A stretch of 64,000 nucleotides of DNA from Orobanche coerulescens (Eukaryota; Streptophyta; Magnoliopsida; Lamiales; Orobanchaceae): positions 138,742,096 to 138,806,095 of the forward strand of contig CM065802.1 of NCBI GenBank assembly GCA_033398695.1. The letters are read 5' to 3'. The notes beneath the pieces were generated by a model. The model did no database searches. It was given only the letters and a program-made list of their open reading frames with translations, and had not been told where the DNA came from. A program made the translations under genes and the position numbers. Shown here one piece after another: positions 21,620 to 33,874 of the stretch (position 1 is its first letter; each line of letters starts with the position of its first letter).

Positions 21620-21877
21620 CCAAAGGGTTCAATTGCACCTGCTCAAGATAAAAAGATGTGTAAACTTCTGAGGTCATTGTGTGAGCCCAAAGAGGCTCCT
21701 AAGCAAATGATACATCAAGTTTGACAAAACTATGTTGTTAAATGGATTCAAACTGAATGAATGTGACAAATATGTATACATTAAAGGCAGATCTGAATCA
21801 TATGTCATAGTTTCTTTTGATCATGTGCAACGATAATAAAATAATCATGCATACAAAAAGAATGTTGAATTAATATT
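21620..21877 (+). pseudogene. copia-2 reverse transcriptase middle remnant
   Basis: Contains DKKMCKLLRSL-like, KEAPKQM and LLNGFKLNECDKYVYIKG readings in shifting frames, the region before the YVDD box. Ends at the TSD of the solo copia LTR. Confidence 0.75.
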
Positions 21878-22834
21878 TGTTGGGTATAATGTGAACAAAA
21901 TGGCTTTAAACCGAGAAGAAAACGGAAAATAAAAAATATGTAGGAAGTGGAGGCAAGAGTGAACTCTATGTCTTTAAGACGAATTTGTCATGTACGAGTG
22001 CTTTCGGTTTGATTGGCAATCGTCTCCCAAGATACAACCACTTTATAACTTTTCTGAATAGCAGCACAACAAATTCAGAAAACAAATTAACTAGACTTAT
22101 GTGGAACTCTCTTGTTAATATGCAGAAAGGTATATGGAATGACAAAGGATATTATGCTGCAATATGGTAAAAAATTCGTAAGGAAAGACCTCAGCCATGC
22201 ATAGTATTTATAATGCATGAAAGTTGCTTCATAGGTTGCAACTTTCTGCACTAAAAAGGTGCACCTTTTCTGGACCGAAAAGACACCTACTGAAGCTGAA
22301 AGGGTTCCAATAGAACCTTTCCTAATATTTAAAAGTTCATGTCCATTTGAGTAATAACTTTTCAGATGTAATTTAAATTAATATTTAATTAATTTAATTA
22401 TTAAATTAATAGGCCCCAAAGCCCAAGCTCAAGTCTCAAGCCCAGGCCCCAGCCCGAACTCGGCACGGCCGGCCGGCGGCGGCGGCGCGCGCGTGCGTGT
22501 GGGCTTCACCGAACCTACATGTGTGTAGGTCATCTCCCCTCTAAAACTTTGGGTGCCCCTCCCAAACCAAGGGTAAATAAACCCTTCAGAATTATTATTC
22601 CCCCCAATGTGGGATGGAACATTTTCCCATCCCTCAACTTCCATTTTCTACTCAAAATAGCTATCTTTGATCATTAATATCTCATTCACCCGAAATTGGT
22701 TTTGAGAAATTTAAAATGCTAAATTCATCTACATCAAATGTAGATTCCAAATATATAATTGCTTATATATTTACATCAAAGATTTCTACTTCAATTATTT
22801 ATTTTAAATTGGTAAATGAACCAATTTTCCAACA
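21878..22834 (-). mobile_element. Solo LTR of a Ty1/copia element
   Basis: 957 bp with TSD ATATT (21873-21877 and 22835-22839). Ends TGTTGGGTAT and TTTTCCAACA. Its internal landmarks (TATTTATAATG, the GCGGCGGCGCGCGCG run near 22480, CCAATGTGGGATG near 22605) match the copia-1 LTR region at 11400-11800 in the same plus-strand order, so I assign the minus strand. The interior of the element has been lost, presumably by LTR-LTR recombination. Confidence 0.88.
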
Positions 22835-23139
22835 ATATTTCCACAAGAAAGACTTGGGTCTAGCTGATGTGATTTTCGGAATCAAAATGAGCAGAATGTC
22901 ATAAGGTATTCTCTTGTCACAATCTCCAACTTTGAGAAGGTGCTCAAGAAGTGCAATGATTTTGACATTCCACTTGCAAAATGCCCACATATCATTATTT
23001 ATTCGGGTAAGACTAGAAAGTGATCCACTAGCTCATCTTAACTATGCAGGTGTAAGTAGGATTCTATTGTACATTAAGAATTATAAGGCCTGATTTTGCA
23101 TTTGTTTTGAACAAACTAAGTAGGTTCACGAATAATCCG
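22835..23139 (+). pseudogene. copia-2 reverse transcriptase C-terminal remnant
   Basis: Contains FHKKDLGLADVIFGIKMSRM, a LLSQS word, and LNKLSRFTNNP just before the Tekay LTR. The next codons (SKGQWKALVTIL) are on the far side at 34616. Confidence 0.85.
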
Positions 23140-24694
23140 TGGAATATCCGAAATTTTTGTTCCGGTTATTTTAGATTATTCCAGATATTTCTCGGTTGCC
23201 GAGTGTCGGTATTATTTTTCTCGAAGATTGATTTTTGTGTTTATATAGTCGCGTGTGATTATTTGTTGCATGGTGTTTCGTTTCGGATCGATGATGTTGT
23301 CCACGAGCGTTTCGTCGTGTTCGTTCCGTGCGTTTTTGGAAAACCGGGTCGTCGATTCTTGGCGGCTGGGCACCGGCCGTCCAGGTGAGACAGTGACCGG
23401 CCAGGTGCGCACGAGCAGGGCGCACGAGCAGGGCGCACGATCCGGCACTTGTGCGGCCCTGACTGCACGCGCACGAGTAAGTGCTCGTGCCCGGTGCTCG
23501 TGTGTCCCGGCAGATTGTCGGCGATGGCACAAGACGACCCGGCGCACGCACGGCCGCCATACAGATCCGCCCGCAAGGCCGCTAGGCGATATATGATCGA
23601 GCAGACGGGTTTACACCCATTTTTCTCATTTCTCTCCTTTCCTTCCGCGGCTGGGGCTTGGAGGACATGATGATATGTTGTTCAACTATCAATCCACGAA
23701 GTTCTTGAGTTTCTAACGCCGATTAATCATCCCATAACCTCCTCCGATCGCCCGAATCAAGGTTAGATTTCCTAAAAATCTAGTTTTTGGGAAATTTGGG
23801 ATTTTGTTTGATTTCGTCCGTTTGATCCGTAATAACCTAGATTAGTGATGGATTATTGATTATTAAGTTGTATTCTACCAATTTCCTTGTTGTTCCATGG
23901 TTGGATTACTAATGATTCATCGTTTTGTCAAGTTCTTAATCGACGCCTTGAAGGTGTCCGGTAAAAGGTCCTAGAGGGGGATTCGGGCGTTATACGAATA
24001 TTACTCCTCGTTCGGTCGTTGATTTATTAATGATACGTCTTAGGAACGAAATCCTTGTGAAGAACTCGAGTCGGAACCCTTCTGCTCGTTGTCTTCTTCG
24101 GGGTCCGAGGTTTCCCGGTTGGACCGTGTTCTTCGGAGTGTTCGGTATCGGTTATTGAGACAAGTATTCTACTTATACGACTTGTGTCTTGTGAATGAGT
24201 TTACATATTGGATTTGCGATGATTTGGTTTATCTTAGTGGATATGATTCGTGCGATTTGGTTATTCGAGTGTTTATTGGTATTAATGATATTCTTGCTTG
24301 TCTAACGCTGTGAAGTCGTGTTGGTCATGTTAGTTGCGTGATTCGTGTTGGGCTTGATTGCTTGGGTTTGAGGTATGGTGTTGATTATGATTATTGTGTT
24401 GGATTGATTATACACTTGGATAGGGCTGTCTAAAAGGTTCGTGGTTAGTGGTTAAAACCGGAACCGAACCGAACCGACGTGGCTCCGGTTAACCGAGAAC
24501 CACTATTTGTGGTTAGGGTGCGGTTTGTGGTTCCTACTTCAAAAAAAAATATGGTTAGTGGTTAACCGGAACCGAATGGTTCCAGAACCACAAAACCACA
24601 AACCGAAATTATGATAAATTAATAAATTATAATTATATATTTTTATCCTAAAATGAAATTCAATTGAATTAATAATATGTAAATTAATTACCCC

Positions 24695-25930
24695 TGTTGC
24701 TACCCAAAATATTATCCAGAGATAGATATTGCTGGAACGGATGGGATAGCAAACAAATGCAAGAGCACTTCCGTGAGAAAGATAAATAACACAAGATTTG
24801 CCGGGGTTGTTAGTCCCGGGCTTGAATGCTCTCGCGAGATATTATTAATACCAATATTCGGGGATACAAGTACTAATGTAAGAATACAATTACAATGAGT
24901 GTAAAGATTCTTGTTATCTTAGCTAGTGAGCGTGTAGATTGCCGGAAGAACCAGATTTGATGCTCTGTGAGTTCTTGTAACAAAGGTGATGAATAGTCGC
25001 GGCAGTGAGAGATCGATCGTCTCTCACGGCGAGTATTTAGCTGGATGCTTGGGCTTCTGGGCTTATGAATCCCTTGGAATATGTCTAGTGGAGACTTGCT
25101 GCTTCTGCCGATCGTCTTCTGGACGAGAGATTTGGAGAGAGAAGTCCTGAGATGGATTCCGGTGGGATAGCCGGGAGCTTGATGATATGTATGTTCTTCA
25201 GTATTTCCGTGAATGTATCGGAATGTGAGAGAATGAGTTCTGAGCGTAAGTCAGAATGAATTCGGAACCGTTGGTGGAATGAATTTCAAACCGTAGGTTG
25301 AGTGAATTCCGAACCGTAAGTTGTGCGAAGTCGGAACCTTTTTCCTATAGGAGGAGGTTCTCTATTTATAGAGCTTGGATACGCCGGGCGATCGCCTTTT
25401 CTGCATTATAATAATCGGGCGATCGTCTTTTAGCACATGGGCCTGTCCCCTCAAAGCCTGCAGGAGTTGCTGGCAGTCAACTATGCGGTCCAATGGGGAG
25501 CTTACACGCGTCCTAAGTTGCTGACACGGGTGGTCCTACTGACAACTTTCGGCGCGCATGCTGGTAGGTGAGGTAGGTGGCAGGCTGTGGTCAAAGGTCT
25601 TGTCTGTCAGCTAAAGATCTTGTCTGCTACGAAGATCTTGTCAGCGCCTTTGGTGGATCTGCACGTGGGTGCTTTTCTGAGACCCAGTCCTTGATGACTT
25701 TTGACGGGCGATCGTCTCTACTCGGGGCGCAGGTCGATTGCCCTTAGCCGGTCACTAGAGTAGATCGCCAGCTGCCAAAGGGCGATCGCCTTGGGAGTCG
25801 ATCACCAGGTACCTGATGGTGGTCTGATATCTTCGACTTGGCGAGCTAGCCATAGTTTGACTGGAGTTGACTTGGTCGCTCGGCCTTATAGTCGATCGCA
25901 CTGTCGGGATGAATAAATCGTGACACAACA
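24695..25930 (-). repeat. Element D 3' LTR
   Basis: 1236 bp; starts TGTTGCTACCC, ends GTGACACAACA on the plus strand. A self-complementary TATA region (CTCTATTTATAGAG) lies near 25360. Confidence 0.92.
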
Positions 25931-26278
25931 ATTGCCCCCCAGCTCGCTCATACGTTGGAAACGTGGGGTGAGGTGGCTCTCTTGGCGATCGCTGAACTTT
26001 TGACGAGCGACTTCGTGTTTTATTGAATCGCGATCGTCTTTGAGCCGATATATCCCGAGTTCGGACGACTGTTGGCCGAATCAAGGGGGAAAAAGCAACG
26101 GCGTTGAAAAGTCTCCGCGCACGTGTCGGGCTTCTATTGGAGGACACCAACGGTCATTAATGACTCGGCCGACGCGTCCTCAAAAGACGCAGACGCTGGT
26201 CTCGAGGGGGTCAACTAGTGCGTCGCTTGAGATCCGACCCCGAGGTTTTCCCTTATTGCTAACGGGTCCTCGCTTTCC

Positions 26279-26286
26279 TATAAAAG
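26279..26286 (+). promoter_or_regulatory. TATA box of the antisense gene in element D
   Basis: TATAAAAG in a GC-rich context, about 170 bp before the long open frame and oriented opposite to the LTR element. A pyrimidine-rich start-like region (TTTCACTCACG) follows about 25 bp downstream. Confidence 0.6.
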
Positions 26287-26448
26287 GGGCGCGGGCGCAG
26301 CTTTCACTCACGCGTACTTATCCGGAGAAAGAAGGACTTGCCGCCGAATTTTCTCAAGATCTTAGTGCCGATCGTCGCCGATTCCACTTTAGGGTAAGAA
26401 AATCCTTTTCTCCTTTTCCGTTTCAAAATGGCCTAACCTCATCATCAT

Positions 26449-29060
26449 TTGGAGCGGAACCAGCTTCGCCACGGACGTCGATCGTCCGGGAGAAACTTCT
26501 TCCGTCTTCCACTGAGACGGCGGCCGAAGCTATTCGGCCGGAATCGACCCTACCAAGTCGAGGCTTTGTTTAATGAGGCCGATATTGCTAAGGAGTCGGC
26601 CGTGAGGAGAGACGATCGCAGATCGAGAGAGATCCGCGATCGTGGCTTACCGGGAGCAACACATTGCTTTCGGCCGGCCTATAGGGCCTTTGCTGAAATA
26701 ATGGAGAGGTTAGCCGGTCCTACTCCGAGATTCGATTTCCGGGGATACTCGATTGCTTATCCATATGTGCTTCCCAAGCGGTCGCAGTATCGTGCCGCGC
26801 AGCGATCGTTGTGGTCGCTCGGCCAAATACGGAGCTCGACCCACTGTGAGAGATCCGCCGTCTGGAGGACAAGATTCCATGTTCCTTCAGATGTGGACAT
26901 GTTCGCGCCGGCGGAGAATGAACGAGCCGACCAGCCTCCGATGGGTATGGTCGCAGTGAGTGAGGCCGTTATGGAGACCGGGCTACGCTTCCCTCTGTCC
27001 TTTGCGGTCTCCCATCTGTTGGCCGCTTGGAATGTGGCGCCCCTTCAGCTGACGCCGAACACCTGGCTCCAAATTATTTGCACCCTCACCCTTTTCGGCG
27101 GTCACCGCCTGTACCGCCTCCCATCGCCGTTGGAGATGAATCATTTGTTTAAACTAACGGCTCATAGAGGGTTGGTCGGCGGTTACCATATTCAAGGCCG
27201 ATCTGGCCGGGTGATTCATGGAGTCCCGAATAAGATACGGGGCGATCAGACGAAGTGGTTCTGGGTCGCCGGCAAGTGGAGAGCTTCGGCGAGCGACAAT
27301 CCCACGGGCGAGATGGAGATCCCCACTGAATTTCGGGAGAGGAATCCCGGTAAGGGTTTAGACTCTCCCTTCGTTTGGATGCGTTCTGGACTGATCTAAT
27401 TTGATTTCTGTTTTGCAGGTTTTCACATTCCGGCGATCGAGGAGCTGCCTTTCGACTTTCTCGTTGTCTGGGAGCGGATAAGGAGCTTGTCGGACGACGA
27501 CCTAGACGCCACTCGGATCAACAAGGAGAGTCGCTGGTTGTCGGCTCGAGTATTCCGTTTCCCGAGACATCTCGCGGTGCCAGGTATGTGTTTATGTGAC
27601 CTTCACTTCTAGGCGATCGCCTTACTTGAGGAAAGTGTCTGACCGTTAGCCGATCGTCTTTAACTGCAGAGGTTCGCTTTCCTCGCTTTTTGGAGCCTCC
27701 GACGGAGATCGCTATGTCGAACCCAGGAGTCCTAGGTCGTCTTCGCCATAAGAGGTCGACTCGGGTCCCACCCGTCGTGTTGCCTATAGTTCCGGAGGCG
27801 GAGCCTCGCGTGGAGCCGGAGCCTCGCGTGGAGCAGGCCGTGGTTGAGGAGGAAATTCCGGAGGAGGGGCTTCGGGCGAATCGCAAGAGGCCGAGGCCGG
27901 AAGAAACTTCGTTTCCTGCCCCGGGCGATGAAGTGCCGATCGTCGCGCCTTCAATCACCATCGTTGCTCCGGAGAGCGAGCCGCCCTCTGCGGCTTTTCT
28001 GCGGGAGACGGCGATCGCGGATGCTGAGACCCCTCGAGGGAAACCGTTTTTCGGTCGGGATCCCGAGAAGGCTGAGAGGTAGATAGCATTTCTGTGTTGA
28101 AAATTGCATCTGCATAGGAGTTATATTAACTTAGTTGTTTTGATGCAGGATCCGTCGCGCAGATCCGTCTTGTCCACCGATGGTCGTGGATTTCCTGGCG
28201 AGCCGATCTCCTCGCCATTCCTGCGACATTCCTCCATATGTTAGCAAAGCTGCTTCCGCTCTGCCGAAGGCGTGGACGACTGATCTGGATGCGATCGCTC
28301 GGCTGATCGGCGAGTTCGATGCATGCCGTTCTCGCCCTTTCTCTTCGAGGACGGCAACCATGGCCGTCTGTGCCGCCAGAGTTTGAGGCGGCCCTCCACT
28401 ATTCGCCTGCAGGAGGATCTCGAGGCGGCTCGGAAAGAGAACGCCGAGTTTGCTGACAAGATCGCGGCGATGGAGAAGGATTCTCTGGAGGCGGCCAAGC
28501 GGGCGAGCCATGAGCTTGAGCTGGAGAAGAAGGAGACTGAGAAATATCGAATGGCGGTCGACCGATTTCGGGACCAGATGCAGAGTGCCGTCCAGGCGCG
28601 GAATGTTGCTGAAGAGGAGGCCGATCGCCAGAAGGTGACGATCGCTCGGCTGACCAGCGAGCTGGCGGAGGCGAAAGAGAAGGTTGCTGCGAGGGAGGCC
28701 GAGCTCCAGGGATCGCAACAGGCGATGGCGGAGCTGAAAGGAGAGGTTGAGGCGACCAAGGTCGATCCCTTCCAAAGCTTGGAGTACGTCAGTGAGTTCG
28801 CCTATTATTTGGCGTTCGCCGACTAGATCCGAGCGGCTAAGAAGGGAGGTTTGGAGGTCGGCCCTCTTGCCGATAAGTTCAAGGCGTATGCGTTGGAGCA
28901 TCCTCTCCATTCAGCTTTCTCCCTGCCGATCCTGGATCTTGCGGACATCGGCGTGGATTTGAGCTGGTATCTGTCTCCAGCCAATCTTGCTCATCCCGAC
29001 GCTCCGGAAGATGAGGGGACCGCGCCGAATGTTGATGGCGAAGGCCAGGCAGGGGCCTGA
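26449..29060 (+). pseudogene. Antisense gene in element D: Transposase_28-like domain plus coiled coil, four exons
   Basis: Exons: to 27349, 27419-27583, 27670-28078 and 28149-29060, with consensus GT/AG introns of 69, 86 and 70 bp that keep phase across every junction (ERNP joins GFHIPAIEEL; AVP joins EVRFPRFLEPP; EKAE joins RIRRADPS). The first exon has GLRFPLSFAVSHLLAAWNVA and LQLTPNTWLQIICTL, resembling the plant family called 'putative gypsy type transposon' (Pfam Transposase_28); its function is unknown. Exon 3 is Pro/Glu-rich. Exon 4 encodes a long coiled coil (EDLEAARKENAEFADKIAAM to AELQGSQQAMAELKGEV) and an acidic tail. The start is uncertain: no ATG opens the frame at 26449; the ATG at 26701 is the first good candidate. 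It is now broken by a frame change near 28380 and a TAG at 28824-28826. Confidence 0.7.
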
Positions 29061-30289
29061 GGCTCTTCATTTTTGACGTTCTTAGCTTACTTTCTTAGTA
29101 GTTTGGTAGCTTTCTTTTGTAGCACTTAGGCCTTCGGGCGACCGTGTACTTTGATCTTCTCAAGCAATGAACTGAATGTTTGATTATCTTCGATTACTTG
29201 AATGAATGGTTATTTTTGAGTCTTTGTTTGACTTTGTACAAATGTGTGAGGAGAGATCGTTGCGAGGGTGGTTCCAAATGAATTGATAAACTCATAAAGA
29301 CAACTTTTTACAACAAATTCGATCGCTGCACTACATCTGAAAAAATGACGATCTCTGTATGTGGTTGAATAGCGACGATCGTCGTGTAGGTAGTCCGCAT
29401 TCTTATTGCCCCTTGTTTTTATTCACTTAGTGGAAGTAAGGGGATGAAAATAATTCCTTGAGTGAGCGGTCTTCAACTTTGTCGAATCCTCGGGGATGGT
29501 CGTCCATCTTGAGGAACCGTGCACGATCGCGAAGTTCGATGGACCGACTCCTTGATCATGTCTTGATGCGCGAAGACATTGAGTGTCTCGTGACTCACTT
29601 TATTATGAGGGTCCTCTGTTAGGCTGCGCCTCGCCTCGTATTTAAACGAAGGGCGTGCGGTCTCGGTCTAGAGGAGTCCTTGCGCGGGGCAGCGTCGGAT
29701 GAATCAACTCCACGCCCGCGGCTTGTTAGCTCTGCTTCCACCTCGGCCAGCCATGGAGATGGCCGACCTCGACGGTGTACGTTGAGACGGGGGTTGTGGC
29801 ATGTCGCATTGTCCGGGTTCACCATGTTAGATGATGAACCTTTGAGGGCGAGCGATCGTGTCCACTGATTTATTTTGGAGGGCCCTCAGACTACGCCGGC
29901 CTCGTATTTAAACGAAGGGCGGGCGATCTTGGCCTAAAGGGACCTTGCATGGCCTAAGCAGTCGGTTTCATCGACCGCCAGGACCATGGCTGCACTCTTC
30001 CACCTTGGATCGTCATGCAGATACCGACCTTCGACGGTGTACGTTGTGCGGGGGAGGCGATCTCGTGCCTTAGTCCATCATGTTAGACGGTGAACTGTAG
30101 ATGGCGATCGAGTCCTCCGGTTTCTTAAATAAGGAGGGAGATCGGGGAGACTTCCGAGGTCTCCTTTTCTTGATTGAAGTATGTAGGGACGGTCGCCGAG
30201 GTTGGTCCAGGGGTCGGCTCATATGAGCTTTCCAGCCTGTTTTGTGTTCGACTCGGACGATCGTCCATAGAGATTGTTAGGGGCTTCGG
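29061..30289. other. Element D spacer between the two convergent genes
   Basis: Holds the 3' flank of the antisense gene (AT-rich to about 29460) and then the paired TCGTATTTAAACGA blocks near 29640 and 29905, nearly identical to 4680-4960 in element A. No coding frame. Confidence 0.65.
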
Positions 30290-30865
30290 CTAAACCAATA
30301 AGCTGTCCAACTTGCCCTCCTCGAACAATCTCCAGAGCTGTTTGAGGAGATCGCGGCATTTGTTGGTGCTGTGGCCGGGACTCTTGTGGTAGGCACAATA
30401 TTGATTGTTGTTCAGGTGACCGTGGTCCCTTATCGCCTTTGGCTTTTTGAGCTCTTCGTGCCCCTTGATGGCATAGAAAATATGTGCCGGAGTTCTGTTG
30501 AACGTATGGAGGAGATGGGCTTCCATGTCCTCGAAAGCCTTGAGATCTCCGGGTGTCTTGGCGATCGCCTTCTTTGCTTTGGCGATCGCTATCTTCTGGA
30601 CAATAGGTGGCGTTTCCTCGTCTAAACGGAGGGTGAGTAGCCTTTGCCTGGTCAGGAAGTTGGCAGCTTTAGCGCGGAAGGTCGCGTAAGTTGGGGGAAT
30701 ATCCTTGGAGAGATGTCTAAACATGGGAGAGTGTCCGTGGAATCCCCCCATGACTGAATAGAGAGCGAGCTCGTCACTGACGGGTTCGCCGGTGAGGATG
30801 ATTTCGTCTACCCTGTCGATGTAATCTGCGTCAGTTTCGTCCTTCCCCTGCTTGATTTTTATCAT
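30290..30865 (-). pseudogene. Element D gag, C-terminal part with zinc finger
   Basis: Minus strand, 191 residues. IKQGKDETDADYIDRVDEII, SPMFRHLSKDIPPTYATF and TRQRLLTLRLDE match the gag core of elements A and C. It continues further than theirs: IAIAKAKKAIAKTPGDLKAF, RTPAHIFYAIKGHEELKKP and a CX2HX4HX4C finger (CAYHKSPGHSTNKC), then LLKQLWRLFEEGKLDSLL. This is the usual end of Tat-like plant Ty3 gag proteins just before protease, yet no protease follows. The N-terminal half of gag is separate (31105-31821), with a degenerate stretch between. Confidence 0.82.
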
Positions 30866-31104
30866 GCGGTGGGGACCTTCTGGTCTGGCGACCTTCTTTG
30901 GCCGAAGTATGACGTGAAGTCCTTCGCCGCTTTCTTAAAAGAGGTGATTGATCGTGGTGGTAGTGAGACGTACCACCTATGGGCCAGCTCGCCCAATGTC
31001 ACGGGAAGATCCGGCACTTGGTTGCATCAGATGCCCCACACCCACCATGTAAATTCGGAATTTACTCGGGTGGGTTTGGTCCGATCTCCCCTCATACAGA
31101 GGTG

Positions 31105-31821
31105 TTATGGGAGGAGCGATCGTTGGTTGTAAGGGGGCAAGCTCGATGTGGACCGCGAGTGGCTCGGTCGGCCGGCGATCTTCTTCCGGTGCTTGCCCCA
31201 GTGTCCAAGAGTGCTCTCATCTCGCCGAGTGGCGTTGTATGGCGGCCATCGCCGTGCTTTGGCCGCCGCGGCTCGGTGCTCGGAGCGGGTGCCGAGGCGA
31301 TTGAGTACTGATCCCCTGGCGATCGGGGCGGGAGTCAGATGGCTGACCTGCGTTCGGCTGTGAGGTGGGTAGGCCGAACTTCTGGTGACGGATTCGGGTT
31401 CCGTCTTTTCGAGGTTGGAAACAGAGTGCCCCGGTCGCCAGGATGGGTCGCGCCCCAAGCGATCGAATATGGATCCGTCCAGTCGTGCGAGAGCCTTTCC
31501 TCGCGAATTCGGGCTTCCTGACGATCGCTCGTTCAGTAGCCCGTTGAATTTCCGTTTTCCCATGCGGCGGATGATCGAGGGAGTTATCGCAGGCGACGCA
31601 CATGCTCTCCGTCGCTCCTCCAGGATGGCCATAGCCTCCTCGATCTGTTCCTCGGTTTGGAACTGATCGAGTGAGAGGTTGGGGCCATCTCTCGGACGCG
31701 GGATCGAGAGTCTCGCGTTGCTGCGGCTTCCCCCTGTCGTTGGCTGGGGTTCGGACTGGGCCGGGATATGGTGTCCGGCGGTTCGGAGAGCAGCTTTCTT
31801 TGATGGACCGGCGGATGTCAT
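31105..31821 (-). pseudogene. Element D gag, N-terminal part
   Basis: Minus strand from an ATG at 31821, in the same place relative to the 5' LTR as the gag start in A and C. It has SKKAALRTAG, LSLDQFQTEEQIEEAMAILE, RRMGKRKFNGLLNE and DGSIFDRLGRDPS, each with a counterpart in A or C. The frame degenerates toward 31105; sequence from 31105 to 30866 still shows gag words in other frames. Confidence 0.72.
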
Positions 31822-31947
31822 GATTCTGAAGGTTTTCTTTGAAGTGCAGTGAGTGTCACTTCAAGTATATGCCCCGAGAACAGTGAGTGTTCTTCGGGAC
31901 GGTAGGAATAAAATGTGAGGGTTAGATGCCCTTCCTCTAGCGCCAAT

Positions 31948-33163
31948 TGTTGCTACCCAAAATATTATCCGGAGATAGATATTGCTGGAACGGATGGGAT
32001 AGCAAACAAATGCAAGAGCACTTCCGTGAGAAAGATAAATAACACAAGATTTGTCGGGGTTGTTAGTCCCGGGCTTGAATGCTCTCGCGAGATATTATTA
32101 ATACCAATATTCGGGGATACAAGTACTAATGTAAGAATACAATTACAATGAGTGTAAAGATTCTTGTTATCTTAGCTAGTGAGCGTGTAGATTGCCGGAA
32201 GAACCAGATTTGATGCTCTGTGAGTTCTTGTAACAAAGGTGATGAATCGCGGCGGTGAGAGATCGATCGTCTCTCACGGCGAGTATTTAGGGATGCTTGG
32301 GCTTCGGGCTTATGAATCCCTTGGAATCTGTCTAGTGGAGACTTGCTGTCGCCGATCGTCTTACGGGACGAGAGATTTGGAGAGAGAAGTCCCGAGATGG
32401 ATTCGGTGGGATAGCCGGAGCTTGATGATATGTATGTTCTTCATATTTCCGTGAATGTATCGGAATGTGAGAGAATGAGTTACGAGCGTAAGTCGAATGA
32501 ATTCGAACCGTTAGTGGAATGAATTTCAACCGTAGGTTGAGTGAATTCAACCGTAAGTTGTGCGAAGTCGGAACCTTTTTCCTGTAGGAGGAGGTTCTCT
32601 ATTTATAGAGCTCGGATACGCCGGGCGATCGCCTTTTCGCATTATAATAATCGGGCGATCGTCTTTAGCACATGGGCCTGTCCCCTCAAAGCCTGCAGGA
32701 GTTGCCGGCGACAACTATGCGGTCCAATGGGAGCTTACACGCGTCCTAAGTTGCCGACACGGGTGGTCCTACAGACAACTTTCGGCGCGCATGCTGGTAG
32801 GTGAGGTAGGTGGCAGGCTGTGGTCAAAGGTCTTGTCTGTCAGCTAAAGATCTTGTCTGCTACGAAGATCTTGTCAGCGCCTTTGGTGGATCTGCACGTG
32901 GGTGCTTTTCTGAGACCCAGTCCTTGATGACTTTTGACGGGCGATCGTCTCTGCTCGGGGCGCAGGTCGATTGCCCTTAGCCGGTCACTAGAGTAGATCG
33001 CCAGCTGCCAAAGGGCGATCGCCTTGGGAGTCGATCGCCAGGTACCTGATGGTGGTCTGATATCTTCGACTTGGCAAGCTAGCCATAGTTTGACTGGAGT
33101 TGACTTGGTCGCTCGGCCTTATAGTCGATCGCACTGTCGGGATGAATAAATCGTGACACAACA
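31948..33163 (-). repeat. Element D 5' LTR
   Basis: 1216 bp. It differs from the 3' LTR mainly between 32240 and 32780, at CAG, CTG and CCGG words (for example CTGGATG versus GGATG, CTTCTGCCG versus TCGCCG). Confidence 0.92.
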
Positions 33164-33626
33164 ACCCCCACATCAATTCTCCGTTTGTGATTGTGTTGCA
33201 TTTTTAATTGTTGGATTTATGGATTAATTTTGACTTATAGTTGTTGGATTTATGGATTAATTGTGTTGTTGTCTACTATTTTTATTTTAAAAGATTAATT
33301 TAGCATTTTAGAATTGATTATTTCAGTTTTTTCGGATCAACAAAAAGAAAAATGGTTTTTAAGGTTAACCGAACCGGAACCATATATAATCGGTATGGTT
33401 CCGGTTAACCGAAATTTAAAGTAGTGTGGTTAGTGGTTCCTATTTTGGGGCGTTTATGGTTCTGGTTAACCGAAAATTGTGGTTCGGTTAACCGGAACCG
33501 AACCACTCGACACCCCTACACTTGGACATGTATTTTGGTGTATGATTAGAGGTTCGAACGTATTTGTATTAAGGTGTGTTATTCGTGGTGATGTGTTGCG
33601 TCGTTTGATATGTGTTGGGAAGTGAG

Positions 33627-33874
33627 TGTGTGTGGTCGAGGTACACGGTCCGTGTGACCTCTGGAGTTCGGTACATGATGTGTACGAACAGAGTGTGTGG
33701 TCCAGGTATGGTCTGGAGTTCGGTACATGATGTGTACGAACCGAGTGTGTGGTCCAGGTACGGTCCGTGGGACCTCTGGAGTTCGGTACATGATGTGTAC
33801 GAACAGTGTGTGTGATCTAGGTACGGTTCGTCATGACCTCTGGAGTTTGATACATGATGTGTACGAACAGTGAT
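33627..33874. repeat. Tandem array in the Tekay solo LTR, four units of 52-65 bp
   Basis: Each unit has GTGTGTGGTC, AGGTA, CTGGAGTT and GTACATGATGTGTACGAAC. The second unit lacks an internal segment. The last three bases of conserved AGT vary. Confidence 0.85.

Larger units (their letters stand above)
24695..33163 (-). mobile_element. Element D: 8.47-kb gag-bearing LTR element with an antisense intron-containing gene
   Basis: TSD ACCCC at 24690-24694 and 33164-33168. LTRs 24695-25930 and 31948-33163. On the minus strand a primer-binding region (ATTGGCGCTAGAGG) follows the right-hand 5' LTR, then gag, a spacer with the TTTAAA blocks, an oppositely oriented gene, and a purine tract (AGCTGGGGGGCAAT) before the 3' LTR. 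Protease, reverse transcriptase, RNase H and integrase motifs are absent from the 6.0-kb interior. It resembles A, B and C plus an extra antisense gene, and could represent the ancestral form of which they are deletions. Confidence 0.92.
24421..33518 (+). mobile_element. hAT MITE rich in GGTTAACCG words, split by element D
   Basis: TSD CACTTGGA at 24413-24420 and 33519-33526. Terminal inverted repeats TAGGGCTGTC and TAGGGGTGTC (reading inward). Without element D it is about 630 bp, largely variants of GGTTAACCGGAACCG on both flanks and AT-rich in the middle. No transposase. Confidence 0.9.

Noticed and set aside
28131..28910. Minus-strand 259-residue frame opposite the coiled-coil exon in D
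   Set aside because: It is Leu/Arg-rich only because the plus strand encodes a Glu/Ala-rich coiled coil; phase-consistent exons support the plus strand.
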